DNA of 18,831 nucleotides from Aromatoleum sp. (GTDB lineage: Bacteria > Pseudomonadota > Gammaproteobacteria > Burkholderiales > Casimicrobiaceae), in assembly GCA_010365205.1 (NCBI GenBank), contig JAAFGU010000012.1:1-18831 (forward strand), in the 5' to 3' direction. The notes under the pieces were generated by a model. That model saw nothing but the letters and a program-made list of their open reading frames with translations. It searched no databases and was not told the DNA's origin. A program made the position numbers and the translations under genes. Of this stretch, positions 1 through 7,717 are shown piece after piece (positions within the stretch are counted from its first letter, which is position 1; each line of letters opens with the position of its first letter).

Positions 1-2
1 TG

Positions 3-2795
3 CCGGACCGGATCCGCGCCCAACTCGCGCGGTTCGCGCCGCGCGGCACGCTCGTGCGCGGCCGAGCGCAGTGGGTCGGCGCTGCGGACAGTCCGGTCAG
101 CTTCTCGGTGTCGAGCGAGTTCAAGGAGCTCGGGCTCGCCGCACAAGACGCGATGCCCGGCGTGCGCGGCGTCAGCGGAAGTTTCAATGCGACGCAGCTG
201 GGCGGCGATCTGAAGCTCGACGCGCGCAACGCGGTGCTCGAACTGCCGGCCGTTTTCGTCGCGCCGATAGCGGCCGACGTGGTGCGCGGCGCCGCGAGCT
301 GGGAGCGTGTGGACGGGCAGACCGCGGTTCGCATCGAGCGGCTCGAGTTCTCCAACCCGGACGCGGCGGGAACTGCCGCGGTCACCTACCGTACTCGAGC
401 GCAGGGCCCGGGCGATATCGACCTCAACGCGCGGCTGGACCGCGCCAACCCGCAGCGCGCGTGGTACTACCTGCCGAAGCAGGTGCACGAGTCGACCCGC
501 GAATGGTTGCGCACCGGACTTCTCAAGGGCGTGGTCAGCGAAGCGAAGGTGAAGCTCACAGGAGATCTCGCAGCCTTCCCGTTCGCCGACGGCAAGGGCG
601 GTCAGTTTCTGGTGACCGCGAAGACGCGCGACTTTACGCTCGCCTACGCCGATCACTGGCCCGCATTCACCAATCTCGATGCGGACGTGCGATTCGAGGG
701 GGCGCGGCTCACGATCGATGCGGTCCAGGGCCGCGTGTCGGGGGCGCAACTGGGCAAGGTTCGCGCCGAGATCCCGGATCTCCGCGCGACGCCACCGCTG
801 CTGAAGATCGGTGGCGATTTCTCCGGGCCGATGGCCGAATTCGCGCGTTTCATCGACGGCAGCCCGCTCGGCGATTGGACCGGTCATTTCCTCGAGGGTG
901 CACAGGTGACGGGGACCGGCCACCTCGCGTTGAAGCTCGACCTCCTGCTCGACAAGCCCCAGGAGACGAAGGTCGACGGCGAATTGACGATGAGCAATGC
1001 CCGGTTGGATCTGCCCGGTGTTCCTCCGGTATCGCAGGTCAACGGCAGGCTCGCCTTTAGCGAACGCGATCTTCGCGCGCGCGATCTCGCCGTCGAAATT
1101 TTCGGCGGACAGGCGAAGCTGACGATTGAGCGCACCGACGGGCGCCTCGGCGTCACCGGCGCCGGAACGGCGAATCTCGCGTCCCTGCGCCGCGAGTACC
1201 CGATTCCGTATTCGGACAGGGCCTCGGGCACCATCGACTGGACCATCGCGATGAGCGCACGGCCCGACGCGTTGTCGTGGGTGCTCGAGAGCCCGCTCAA
1301 GGGGGTCGCTGTCGATTTGCCCGCTCCGCTGGGCAAGAGCGCCGCCGAAACGACTCCGCTGAAGGTCGAGCGGCGGCAGAATCCGGCGCAGCCGGGGGAG
1401 GACACGATCGTGGCGACGTACGGAAAGAACGTCGCAGTGGCATTGCACCGCAAGCTGGGCGCGAAAGGCGCCGATGTCGACCGCGCGCTGGTGTCTCTCG
1501 GTCGCGCGGCCGAGCGGCCAGACGCGGCGCGGGCCGACCGTTCCGGTTTGTGGGTACGCGCCGAGATGCCTTCACTCAATGCGGACACTTGGCTCGCGCT
1601 GCAGCGGCGCGAACCCGCAGCCGCAGCGCGCGCCGCCGGAGACCTCGAGTTCCAAGGTGCCGATCTCGACGTTGGCGTGCTCGAAGCGCTGGGTCGCCGC
1701 TTCAACGCGCTGAAGGTTACGGCGCGGCGCGCACAGAGCGACTGGCGGCTCGACCTGCGCGGCCCCGAAATCGCCGGCACCGCCACATGGTCCGCGCCCG
1801 ACGCGGGCGCAACTAACGGCCGCATCGTCGCTCGCCTGGAACGGTTGGCGGCGCCGGCCGCCGGCGACCTCGCGTTACCCGACGCCGGATCCGAGGCCAA
1901 GTCCGAGTCCGCCGTGGCGAATTCGTGGCCGGACATCGACGTTACCGCGGACAGCTTCACGTCGAAGGGACGCGATCTGGGCCGGCTCGAGGTTGTCGCG
2001 CAGCCGCGGGGCGCCGAATGGCAAATCGAAAAGCTGGTGCTGGCCAATGAGGGTGGCAGGATCGACGCCAACGGTGCCTGGCGCGCGCTTGGACGGCAGC
2101 AGCAGACGAAGCTCGACGTCGTGCTCGACGTGAAAGAGGCCGGCGCATTTCTGACCCGCTTCGGCCTGCCGGACGCCGTGCAGGGCGCCGCGACCAGGAT
2201 TGAAGGGCAGCTGTCGTGGGCCGGCGCCCCGAGCGATTTCGACTATCCGACGCTGGCCGGTGCGTTCCGCATCAATGCCGGCGCCGGACGCTTCATGAAG
2301 GTCGAACCGGGCATCGGAAAGCTGCTCGGTGTGCTGTCGCTGCAGGCGCTCCCGCGCCGGATCACGCTCGATTTCAAGGACATCTTCAGCGAGGGATTCG
2401 CGTTCGACCAGGTCACGGGCAATGTGCGCATCCAGAACGGTGTGATGACAACCGACAACCTGAAGCTGACCGGGCCCGCCGCCAAGGTCGACATTGCGGG
2501 CGACGCCGATCTCGCGAAGGAAACGCAGCGGTTGTCGGTGAAGGTGCAGCCGGCCCTATCGATGAGCGTTTCGGCCGGCGCGGCACTCCTCTTCCTGGCA
2601 AACCCGATTATCGGCGCGGCCGTGGGCGCGGGTTCCCTGCTGGCGCAGAAAGTGCTTCAGGACCCGCTCGAGCAGCTGTTTTCATATCAATACGTGGTGA
2701 CCGGCGGCTGGTCCGATCCGGTCGTTACCCGTAGCAACCGCGACGGAACCGCGACCGTCGCCAATCCCTCCGCAGAAGACGCCGTGACCCGATGA
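3..2795 (+). CDS. yhdP: YhdP family AsmA-like protein, 3' part (5' end outside window)
   Basis: The reading frame is open from the window edge (codons start at position 3), so this is a C-terminal fragment of about 930 residues; E. coli YhdP is about 1,270. YhdP belongs to the AsmA/TamB group of long envelope proteins, which span the periplasm and are implicated in phospholipid transport to the outer membrane. The last 200 residues are the most diagnostic: a GRFMKVEPGIGKLLGVLSLQ stretch, then PRRITLDFKDIFSEGFAFD, then a hydrophobic segment (SAGAALLFLANPIIGAAVGAG), then a YVVTGGWSDPVV ending. These are typical of the TIGR02099/AsmA2 C-terminus. A GTG at 54 could pass for a start, but in-frame coding upstream of it (PDRIRAQLARFAPRG) argues against that. 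The stop overlaps the next gene's start by 4 bp (ATGA), which suggests translational coupling. Identification is by family resemblance only. Confidence 0.9.
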   Translation, partial: PDRIRAQLARFAPRGTLVRGRAQWVGAADSPVSFSVSSEFKELGLAAQDAMPGVRGVSGSFNATQLGGDLKLDARNAVLELPAVFVAPIAADVVRGAASWERVDGQTAVRIERLEFSNPDAAGTAAVTYRTRAQGPGDIDLNARLDRANPQRAWYYLPKQVHESTREWLRTGLLKGVVSEAKVKLTGDLAAFPFADGKGGQFLVTAKTRDFTLAYADHWPAFTNLDADVRFEGARLTIDAVQGRVSGAQLGKVRAEIPDLRATPPLLKIGGDFSGPMAEFARFIDGSPLGDWTGHFLEGAQVTGTGHLALKLDLLLDKPQETKVDGELTMSNARLDLPGVPPVSQVNGRLAFSERDLRARDLAVEIFGGQAKLTIERTDGRLGVTGAGTANLASLRREYPIPYSDRASGTIDWTIAMSARPDALSWVLESPLKGVAVDLPAPLGKSAAETTPLKVERRQNPAQPGEDTIVATYGKNVAVALHRKLGAKGADVDRALVSLGRAAERPDAARADRSGLWVRAEMPSLNADTWLALQRREPAAAARAAGDLEFQGADLDVGVLEALGRRFNALKVTARRAQSDWRLDLRGPEIAGTATWSAPDAGATNGRIVARLERLAAPAAGDLALPDAGSEAKSESAVANSWPDIDVTADSFTSKGRDLGRLEVVAQPRGAEWQIEKLVLANEGGRIDANGAWRALGRQQQTKLDVVLDVKEAGAFLTRFGLPDAVQGAATRIEGQLSWAGAPSDFDYPTLAGAFRINAGAGRFMKVEPGIGKLLGVLSLQALPRRITLDFKDIFSEGFAFDQVTGNVRIQNGVMTTDNLKLTGPAAKVDIAGDADLAKETQRLSVKVQPALSMSVSAGAALLFLANPIIGAAVGAGSLLAQKVLQDPLEQLFSYQYVVTGGWSDPVVTRSNRDGTATVANPSAEDAVTR

Positions 2796-3649
2796 GCGTT
2801 CCCTCCGTACCCTTCCGCGTCGCCGCCGTGCAGGTTGTCGCCGGCGCCGATGTCGCCGCCAATCTCGCCCAGGCCGAGCCGCTGGTTGCGCAGGCCGCTG
2901 CGCTCGGCGCGCGCCTGGTCGCACTGCCCGAGTACTTCGGCATTCTCGGCGTGCGAGCCACCGACAAGCTCGCCGTGCGCGAGGCCGATGGCGACGGGCC
3001 GCAGCAGGCGTTTTTGGCGCGGCTCGCGCGCACCCACGGCATATGGCTCGTAGGGGGCACCGTTCCTCTTTCCAGCGATGACCCCGCGCGCGTGCGCAGC
3101 GCGTGCCTCGTCTACGGCCCGGACGGCGAGCGCGTGGCGCGCTACGACAAAATTCACCTGTTCTCGTTCGCCAGGGGCGACGAGCGCTACGACGAGGGCC
3201 GGACGATCGAGCCCGGCTCCGAGTTGGTGACGATGGACCTGCCGTGCGGCCGTGTCGGCCTGTCGATCTGCTACGACCTGCGCTTTCCGGAACTGTACCG
3301 GGCGCTGGGCGTGGTCTCGCTGATCCTCGTTCCCGCCGCGTTCACGGCTACGACCGGCGCCGCGCACTGGCACCTGCTGCTCCGCGCGCGCGCCGTCGAG
3401 AATCAATGCTACGTACTGGCGCCAGCGCAGGGCGGCGCGCATCCGAACGGTCGCCGGACGTTCGGGCACTCCTTGCTGATCGATCCCTGGGGCCGGGTCG
3501 TCGCCGAGCATGCCGAGGGACCGGGCGTAGTCGTCGGCGATGTCGACCCCGCGGTCATCGCCGAAGTACGGACCGAGTTGCCGGCGCTCGCGCACCGAGT
3601 ACTCGGGCCGCGTGCCTGTGCCGCTTCCCCCGACCTGACCGACCGGTGA
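2792..3649 (+). CDS. Carbon-nitrogen hydrolase, Nit1/YbeM-type (deaminated glutathione amidase-like)
   Basis: A 285-residue nitrilase-superfamily amidase, normal length for the Nit branch. The Glu-Lys-Cys catalytic triad is visible: E47 in LPEYFG, K120 in YDKIHLF and C160 in SICYDLRFPELYR. The stretches AHWHLLLRARAVENQCYVLAPAQGG and GHSLLIDPWG are characteristic of Nit1/YbeM proteins. These hydrolyse deaminated glutathione to 2-oxoglutarate and cysteinylglycine, a metabolite-repair reaction. No signal peptide is seen, so it should be cytoplasmic. The ATG overlaps the yhdP stop (ATGA) and no good Shine-Dalgarno is present, so expression probably depends on coupling with yhdP. This yhdP-nit arrangement is common in betaproteobacteria. 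The substrate within the nitrilase family is inferred from sequence resemblance; another small amide is possible. Confidence 0.9.
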   Translation: MSVPSVPFRVAAVQVVAGADVAANLAQAEPLVAQAAALGARLVALPEYFGILGVRATDKLAVREADGDGPQQAFLARLARTHGIWLVGGTVPLSSDDPARVRSACLVYGPDGERVARYDKIHLFSFARGDERYDEGRTIEPGSELVTMDLPCGRVGLSICYDLRFPELYRALGVVSLILVPAAFTATTGAAHWHLLLRARAVENQCYVLAPAQGGAHPNGRRTFGHSLLIDPWGRVVAEHAEGPGVVVGDVDPAVIAEVRTELPALAHRVLGPRACAASPDLTDR

Positions 3650-3885
3650 CGCACGAACTGCCGTTCCGCGATCTGGCGGTGCCTGACGCGAGGCGCCCTT
3701 TCGAGGACTTCGGACCGGCTGCCGCAGGTGTGTACGGCGAGGTTCGCTTCGCGCCAGCAGATATCATCGAGTTCGCGTGGCGCTACGATCCGCGGCCCCA
3801 GCCCGCAATTCGTGGCGTCGTGTGGTTGAATTTCCTATCGTTTATAGCCCGAACAGCGCCCGGTGCGACCACCCGCCGCCCATGA
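3646..3885 (+). pseudogene. Truncated MaoC-like (R-specific enoyl-CoA hydratase) N-terminal fragment
   Basis: A 79-codon ORF starts with GTG overlapping the hydrolase stop (GTGA). Residues about 17-52 (RPFEDFGPAAAGVYGEVRFA, then PADIIEFAWRYDPRPQP) resemble the start of MaoC/hot-dog hydratases. In that family an FEDF..G segment is followed by a T/PA.DI..FA..YDPQP segment and then the catalytic HxD. Here the similarity stops exactly where the His-x-Asp should come. The remaining 27 residues look unrelated, and the last ~44 bp run antisense through the 3' end of the convergent PuuD-like gene. A normal MaoC protein has about 140-150 residues, so roughly two thirds is missing. I infer a 5' remnant left by a deletion or rearrangement with an endpoint near 3800-3841. 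A genuine small protein, or chance similarity, is the alternative. Confidence 0.5.
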
Positions 3886-4333
3886 AAAACAGCATCGGGA
3901 TCGACAGCATCACGTTCGTGCGGGACGCTAGAAACGCAACCCGGCGCGCCTTGGCCTTCTCGTCATCGGTTGCCGGCTTCATGCCGAGGACCTTCTGCTG
4001 ATTCGGCCAGATCAGCCCCCACACATTGAGCAGCATGATCGTACCCAGCCACGCACCGATGCCGATCCCGGCCATTCCCTTGGACAGCGTGAATGCGGGC
4101 ACGAACTGGTTGCCCAGCAGCGCGGCGCCGGCGAGCCAGGTGACCAGCGCCGACCATCGGAAGTAATCGAGCGCGCGCGGCGCAACATGCTTGGTGATGC
4201 CGGCGGCGGTGCCGTCCGCCGCAGCGGCCTTGAGCGCGGGGACCTGCACGAAGTTGAAGTAGTAGAGGAGGCCGATCCACATGACGCCGGCCAAAAGATG
4301 AAGCCATCTTGCCAGTGCGGGAATGAGTTCCAT
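3842..4333 (-). CDS. Four-TM membrane protein, PuuD-like urate oxidase N-terminal domain family
   Basis: A 163-residue integral membrane protein. Hydrophobic segments lie at about residues 8-27, 57-77, 84-108 and 137-155. The opening motif ARWLHLLAGVMWIGLLYYFNF, with a His inside the first helix, and the later NVWGLIWPNQQKVLG are typical of the membrane domain of bacterial urate hydroxylase PuuD (PF06181). Full PuuD has about eight helices plus a C-terminal cytochrome c domain. This protein is about half that membrane part and has no CxxCH motif, so it should not be assumed to oxidise urate. Short stand-alone members of this family are often annotated simply as membrane proteins. A Shine-Dalgarno-like AAAGG lies upstream of the ATG. 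It is preceded by a 31-codon membrane microprotein gene 14 bp away, probably in the same transcript. No purine-catabolism genes are nearby. Confidence 0.72.
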   Translation of the reverse strand: MELIPALARWLHLLAGVMWIGLLYYFNFVQVPALKAAAADGTAAGITKHVAPRALDYFRWSALVTWLAGAALLGNQFVPAFTLSKGMAGIGIGAWLGTIMLLNVWGLIWPNQQKVLGMKPATDDEKAKARRVAFLASRTNVMLSIPMLFFMGGGWSHRALFGL

Positions 4334-4347
4334 GGCTATTGCCTTTG

Positions 4348-4443
4348 TCAGTTGAGTAAACCCTTGACGGCGAGATACAGGATCGCCGTCAGGATCAGGC
4401 CGGAGATGATCGTTCCCCAGATCGAGTCAAGCGGATTCTTCAT
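4348..4443 (-). CDS. 31-aa single-TM microprotein
   Basis: This small ORF begins MKNPLDSIWGTI and consists almost entirely of one hydrophobic helix (about residues 8-28, WGTIISGLILTAILYLAVKG), ending LLN. The start is set by a perfect AGGAGG at 4450-4455 on the minus strand, six bases upstream of the ATG at 4443. A second in-frame ATG at 4449 abuts the AGGAGG and is too close to be used. The stop lies 14 bp before the PuuD-like gene, so the two are likely co-transcribed. I do not recognise a family. The perfect ribosome binding site and the membrane-protein neighbour suggest a small accessory subunit of that protein, but this is inference. Confidence 0.6.
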   Translation of the reverse strand: MKNPLDSIWGTIISGLILTAILYLAVKGLLN

Positions 4444-4488
4444 CGTCATCCTCCTGTGAGCGGTCAATCGACCGAATGCGCATAATGG

Positions 4489-4497
4489 ATTCTAGCA
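4489..4497 (-). promoter_or_regulatory. Candidate extended -10 promoter for the microprotein/PuuD-like pair
   Basis: On the minus strand the string TGCTAGAAT fits an extended -10 element (TGN followed by TAGAAT, five of six matches to TATAAT). No good -35 is seen 17 bp upstream, as is common for extended -10 promoters. Between it and the ribosome binding site lies a perfect inverted repeat, CGGTC-AATC-GACCG on the plus strand (4461-4474), which could be an operator or a leader hairpin. Prediction by eye only. Confidence 0.35.
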
Positions 4498-4860
4498 AGC
4501 ATGCGTGGATCAAGCCATCGACGTCGTGCGGCGCATCGCTGCCGTTTGCGCGACCGCGCTCTAGCGCGCGTCGGCGCTTTCGACTCGATCGCGGGGCCGA
4601 AGTCCGGAGTACCGTCGCCTCGAGCTCGTACGAAGCGTCGGTGATGGAGCCGAAGGCGCCTCACCGCCGGCCTCTGTGGAGCGCGAGTTCCGCTCTTCCT
4701 TGGAGCCCGGGATGGCCGGCCCGCGGTTTTCCGCGTGCGCGTTGTGAACGCTGCGGGCACGACTTACGTCTTCACGCGCCTGCCAGCGCGGCAATGGGCG
4801 CTGGCGGTGCCCAAGCGCTGCGGTACTGCCGGTGAGCCGGTTCGGGCTGGACCGACCGCC
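4498..4860. other. Stretch with no recognisable gene
   Basis: Several ORFs are open here on both strands, but their translations are Arg/Ala/Ser/Pro-rich and low in aliphatic residues, as expected for chance ORFs in GC-rich DNA. On the minus strand, scraps near 4690-4830 (for example an AAFTTRT segment in one frame and HAENRGP in the next) could be badly decayed continuation of the SDR remnant described at 4905-5218. This is too weak to annotate as part of it. No tRNA, terminator or mobile-element end was recognised. Confidence 0.5.
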
Positions 4861-4904
4861 GGCGCGGTCGCCTCTGGCACCGCCAGGACTGTGACCGCAG
4901 TGCG

Positions 4905-5218
4905 CAAGGGTGAGTCGGGCGCCGGCACGCCGAAACTTACGGTGCCGGCGGACGCACGGTGGTCCAGGGTGGCGATCCGGTCGATCAGTTCCAGGGCGAA
5001 CGCCGGCTCGGACGCGGCGCGCACCAACAGCAGCGCTTCGGCGCCGAACGTCAATTTGAGATGCGTGGCTGCCTTGTCGAGTTCGTCGTGTTTGCGGGCG
5101 ACGAGCGCCACCGGGGCCCCATCTCGACGCGCGCGTCGGCCATCTGCAGCGCCAGACCGCTCGAACCGTTCGTGATCAAGGCCGTCCGCCCGGCAAATTC
5201 GAACCATTGTTGTCCCAT
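4905..5218 (-). pseudogene. Decayed 5' part of a short-chain dehydrogenase/reductase (SDR) gene, frameshifted
   Basis: The ATG at 5218 keeps a plausible ribosome binding site (GGAGGG, 8 bp upstream). The first frame reads MGQQWFEFAGRTALITNGSS, then GLALQMADARVEMG, which is the first beta-alpha unit of an SDR Rossmann fold. At the GGGG run at 5117-5120 (minus strand) the frame breaks. The next frame continues APVALVARKHDELDKAATHL, then ELIDRIATLDHR and AGTVSFGVPAPDSPL, the usual SDR second and third units. One missing G in the run would explain the shift. The cofactor motif TGxxxGxG is damaged to TNGSSGLA. The catalytic Tyr-xxx-Lys region is not recognisable. The gene would have been divergent from the acyl-CoA dehydrogenase at 5287, so it was perhaps part of the same catabolic locus. 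Confidence 0.75.
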
Positions 5219-5238
5219 CTGGGGGTCCCTCCACGACG

Positions 5239-5266
5239 TTCGCATCGATGGGCAGCTCGTGATAAA
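5239..5266 (+). promoter_or_regulatory. Weak candidate sigma-70 promoter for the acyl-CoA dehydrogenase pair
   Basis: TTCGCA and GATAAA are separated by 16 bp, each matching four of six consensus bases. The -10 lies about 20 bp before the ATG at 5287, leaving a very short leader. It falls within the divergent space between the SDR remnant and the dehydrogenase, where a promoter is expected. By-eye prediction with low certainty. Confidence 0.25.
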
Positions 5267-5286
5267 AGCTAGCACACGGGCACCCG

Positions 5287-6468
5287 ATGGACCTCAACTT
5301 CTCCTCCGAGGAACTCACCTTTCGCGACAAGGTCCGCGCGTGGCTGCGCGAACACCTGCCGGGCGAACTGCGCGACAAGGTCGTCCGCCACGCGTCGTTG
5401 TCGCATGACGAATTACTGCGCTGGCACCGGATTCTCGCCGACCAGGGCTGGATTGCGCCCGCGTGGCCCGCGGACTGGGGCGGGACCGGGTGGAGCATCG
5501 TGCAGCGCTACCTTTTCGAGGAGGAATGCGGCTATGCCGGCGCGCCGCCGCTGATTCCGTTCGGACTGGCGATGTGCGCGCCGGTGCTCCTCAGGTTCGG
5601 CACGGACGCGCAGAGGCAGCGTTTTCTTCCGCGCATTTATCGCGGCGACGACTTCTGGTGCCAGGGCTACTCGGAACCGGGGTCGGGTTCGGACCTTGCG
5701 TCGCTGCGCACGGCGGCCGTGCGTCGCGGCGACAGCTACATCGTCAACGGCCAGAAGACCTGGACCACGTGGGCGCATATGGCCGACTGGATTTTCTGCC
5801 TCGTTCGCACGGATCCGGCAATGGAAAGAAAGCAGGACGGCATCTCGTTCCTGCTGATCGACATGCGGACGCCGGGCATCACCGTGCAGCCGCTGATTCT
5901 GATGGACGGCCGGCACGAGGTAAACCAGGTCTTTTTCGACGACGTCGCGGTACCGGTCGAAAATCTGGTGCATGAGGAAGGCAAGGGCTGGACCGTCGCG
6001 AAATACCTGCTCGGCCACGAGCGGATGAACAGCGCGCGCATCGGCACCTCGAAGCGCGAGCTGGAAGAGCTCAAGGCGCTGGCGGCGAGGGAATTGAAGG
6101 ACGGCCGGCCACTGATCGACGATCCGCGTTTTCGCGACAAGCTGTCCCGTGTCGAGATCGAGCTGATGGCCCTGTCGATTACCAACCTGCGGGTTCTCGA
6201 CCAATTGCGCGACGGACGCGCGCCCGGTGCGGATGTGTCGATGCTGAAGATCAAGGGCACCGAGATCCAGCAGATGCTGACCGAGTTGATGATGCACGCG
6301 ATCGGGCCGCTCGCGCAGCCGTACAAGCCAATCGGCGACGACGACGAATTCGATCGCTTTGCGGCCGGGCTCGCCCCGCGCTACTGCAGCTATCGCAAGA
6401 CGACGATATACGCCGGCTCGAACGAGATCCAGCGGAACATCATCGCCAAGCACACGCTCGGGCTTTGA
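5287..6468 (+). CDS. Acyl-CoA dehydrogenase, PimC-like (large subunit of a heteromeric enzyme)
   Basis: A 393-residue acyl-CoA dehydrogenase, full length for the family. It introduces the trans-2,3 double bond into an acyl-CoA using FAD. The N-terminal MDLNFSSEELTFRDKVRAWL is very like pimeloyl-CoA dehydrogenase large subunits (PimC). The central FAD/substrate region is seen as GYSEPGSGSDLASL and then NGQKTWTTWAHMADW. The C-terminus has YAGSNEIQRNIIAKHTLGL. The MCAD-type catalytic Glu position (YEGT) is Ala here. The likely base is instead E245 in LLGHERMNS, the position used by isovaleryl-CoA dehydrogenase. The protein lacks the TRKQFG motif with the FAD-contacting Arg, which the next gene has. 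The start has only a weak ribosome binding site. It is followed after 85 bp by its probable partner. Confidence 0.9.
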   Translation: MDLNFSSEELTFRDKVRAWLREHLPGELRDKVVRHASLSHDELLRWHRILADQGWIAPAWPADWGGTGWSIVQRYLFEEECGYAGAPPLIPFGLAMCAPVLLRFGTDAQRQRFLPRIYRGDDFWCQGYSEPGSGSDLASLRTAAVRRGDSYIVNGQKTWTTWAHMADWIFCLVRTDPAMERKQDGISFLLIDMRTPGITVQPLILMDGRHEVNQVFFDDVAVPVENLVHEEGKGWTVAKYLLGHERMNSARIGTSKRELEELKALAARELKDGRPLIDDPRFRDKLSRVEIELMALSITNLRVLDQLRDGRAPGADVSMLKIKGTEIQQMLTELMMHAIGPLAQPYKPIGDDDEFDRFAAGLAPRYCSYRKTTIYAGSNEIQRNIIAKHTLGL

Positions 6469-6553
6469 CTGGATGCGCGTGCATGCGGAAGACGCGTATA
6501 TCGAAAGGGGCTCGCACTTCGGGGTGCCGGAGAGGGTAGGAGTGGTGGGTAGC

Positions 6554-7690
6554 ATGAACTTGGACCCCGGCGAAGAGCAGAAATTGCTCGCCGCGTCGAT
6601 TGCGCGGTTCATCGAGCGCGACTACTCGTTCGCGAAGCGCACGAAGATCGTTGCGTCGGCAGACGGCTACAGCGGCGACGTCTGGACGACGATGGCGGAC
6701 CTCGGCTTGCTGGGCTTGCCGTTGCCTGCCGAGTTCGGCGGCTTCGGTGGCGGCGCCGTCGAAACAATGTGCGTCATGGACGCGATTGGCGAAGCGCTCA
6801 TCGTCGAACCTTACCTGGCGACGGTGGGCCTTGGTGCGCAATTCGTTATCCACGCCGGGTCCGTAGCCCAGAAGCAGCGGATACTGCCTGCGATCGGCGA
6901 CGGCAGGCTGCGTATGGCGTTCGCGCAAACGGAGACCGGCGCGCGCTACAACCTCGCGCATGTCGTCACGCGCGCCCGCAGGCAGGCAGGCGGCGGCTAT
7001 TCAATCGACGGCAGGAAGCGCGTCGTCCTCCACGGACCTTGCGCCAGCTTGCTGGTAGTTTCTGCGCGCACCAGCGGCGACAACTTGGATCCGGAAGGCA
7101 TCGGCCTCTTTCTCGTGGACGCGCAGACAACGGGCGTCGCGACGCACGAATACCGCACACTCGATGGACTGCGCGCGGCGGATGTCGTGTTCGACAACGT
7201 CCGCATTCCGGCGGATGCTCTTCTTGGCGAAGACCATGCGGGTTTTCGGTTGATCGAGTGCGTTGTCGACTATGCGACGGCGCTCGTGTGCGCGGAAGCG
7301 ATCGGCGCGCTCAGGTACGCCAACGACGCAACGCTCGACTACCTGAAGACGCGCAAGCAGTTCGGCGTACCTATCGGCGCGTTTCAGGCGCTGCAGCACC
7401 GCATGGTGGACATGGTCATCGAATACGAGCAGGCGAAGTCGATGGCCAGCCTCGCGTGCGCCAGCGTCGATGCCGAAGCCGACCCGGCAGCGCGAAGGCG
7501 GATGGTCTCCGCGGCAAAGATCCGGATCGCCGATGCCTGCCGTCACGTCAGCCAGGAAGCGATCCAGCTCCATGGCGGCATGGGGATGAGTGACGAAGTC
7601 AAGATCAGCCACACCTTCCGCCGACTGACGATGATCGCGCAGCAGTTCGGCGATGCCGATCATCATCTCGAACGCTTCGCGGCGGTTTGA
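6554..7690 (+). CDS. Acyl-CoA dehydrogenase, PimD-like (small subunit, probably non-catalytic partner)
   Basis: A 378-residue acyl-CoA dehydrogenase-fold protein. The ATG at 6554 (MNLDPGEEQKLLAASIARFI) begins where family homology begins. The frame is open further upstream, back into the previous gene, but that extension is Arg-rich and antisense-like. Motifs: AFAQTETGARYNLAHV, YLKTRKQFGVPIGAFQALQH (R267) and AIQLHGGMGMSDEVKISHTF. The Glu that would act as base in isovaleryl-CoA dehydrogenase aligns with A241 in VVDYATALVCAE, and the C-terminal loop has no candidate Glu. It therefore seems unable to act alone and likely completes the FAD site of the PimC-like protein in a heteromer. It ends 27 bp from the convergent thiolase gene. 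A 10-bp palindrome CCGCTAGCGG at 7697-7706 lies in the gap without a T run. Confidence 0.87.
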   Translation: MNLDPGEEQKLLAASIARFIERDYSFAKRTKIVASADGYSGDVWTTMADLGLLGLPLPAEFGGFGGGAVETMCVMDAIGEALIVEPYLATVGLGAQFVIHAGSVAQKQRILPAIGDGRLRMAFAQTETGARYNLAHVVTRARRQAGGGYSIDGRKRVVLHGPCASLLVVSARTSGDNLDPEGIGLFLVDAQTTGVATHEYRTLDGLRAADVVFDNVRIPADALLGEDHAGFRLIECVVDYATALVCAEAIGALRYANDATLDYLKTRKQFGVPIGAFQALQHRMVDMVIEYEQAKSMASLACASVDAEADPAARRRMVSAAKIRIADACRHVSQEAIQLHGGMGMSDEVKISHTFRRLTMIAQQFGDADHHLERFAAV

Positions 7691-7717
7691 CGGAGGCCGC
7701 TAGCGGGAGGCGAATCT

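Noticed and set aside
884..2071. 395-codon minus-strand ORF inside yhdP
   Set aside because: Ser/Arg/Pro-rich shadow of a well-supported gene on the other strand.
5413..6612. 399-codon minus-strand ORF across the PimC-like gene
   Set aside because: Antisense shadow with Arg/Val/Ala-rich translation and no recognisable domain.
7697..7706. CCGCTAGCGG between the PimD-like and thiolase genes as a shared terminator
   Set aside because: Perfect but only a 10-bp palindrome with no loop and no T run on either strand.
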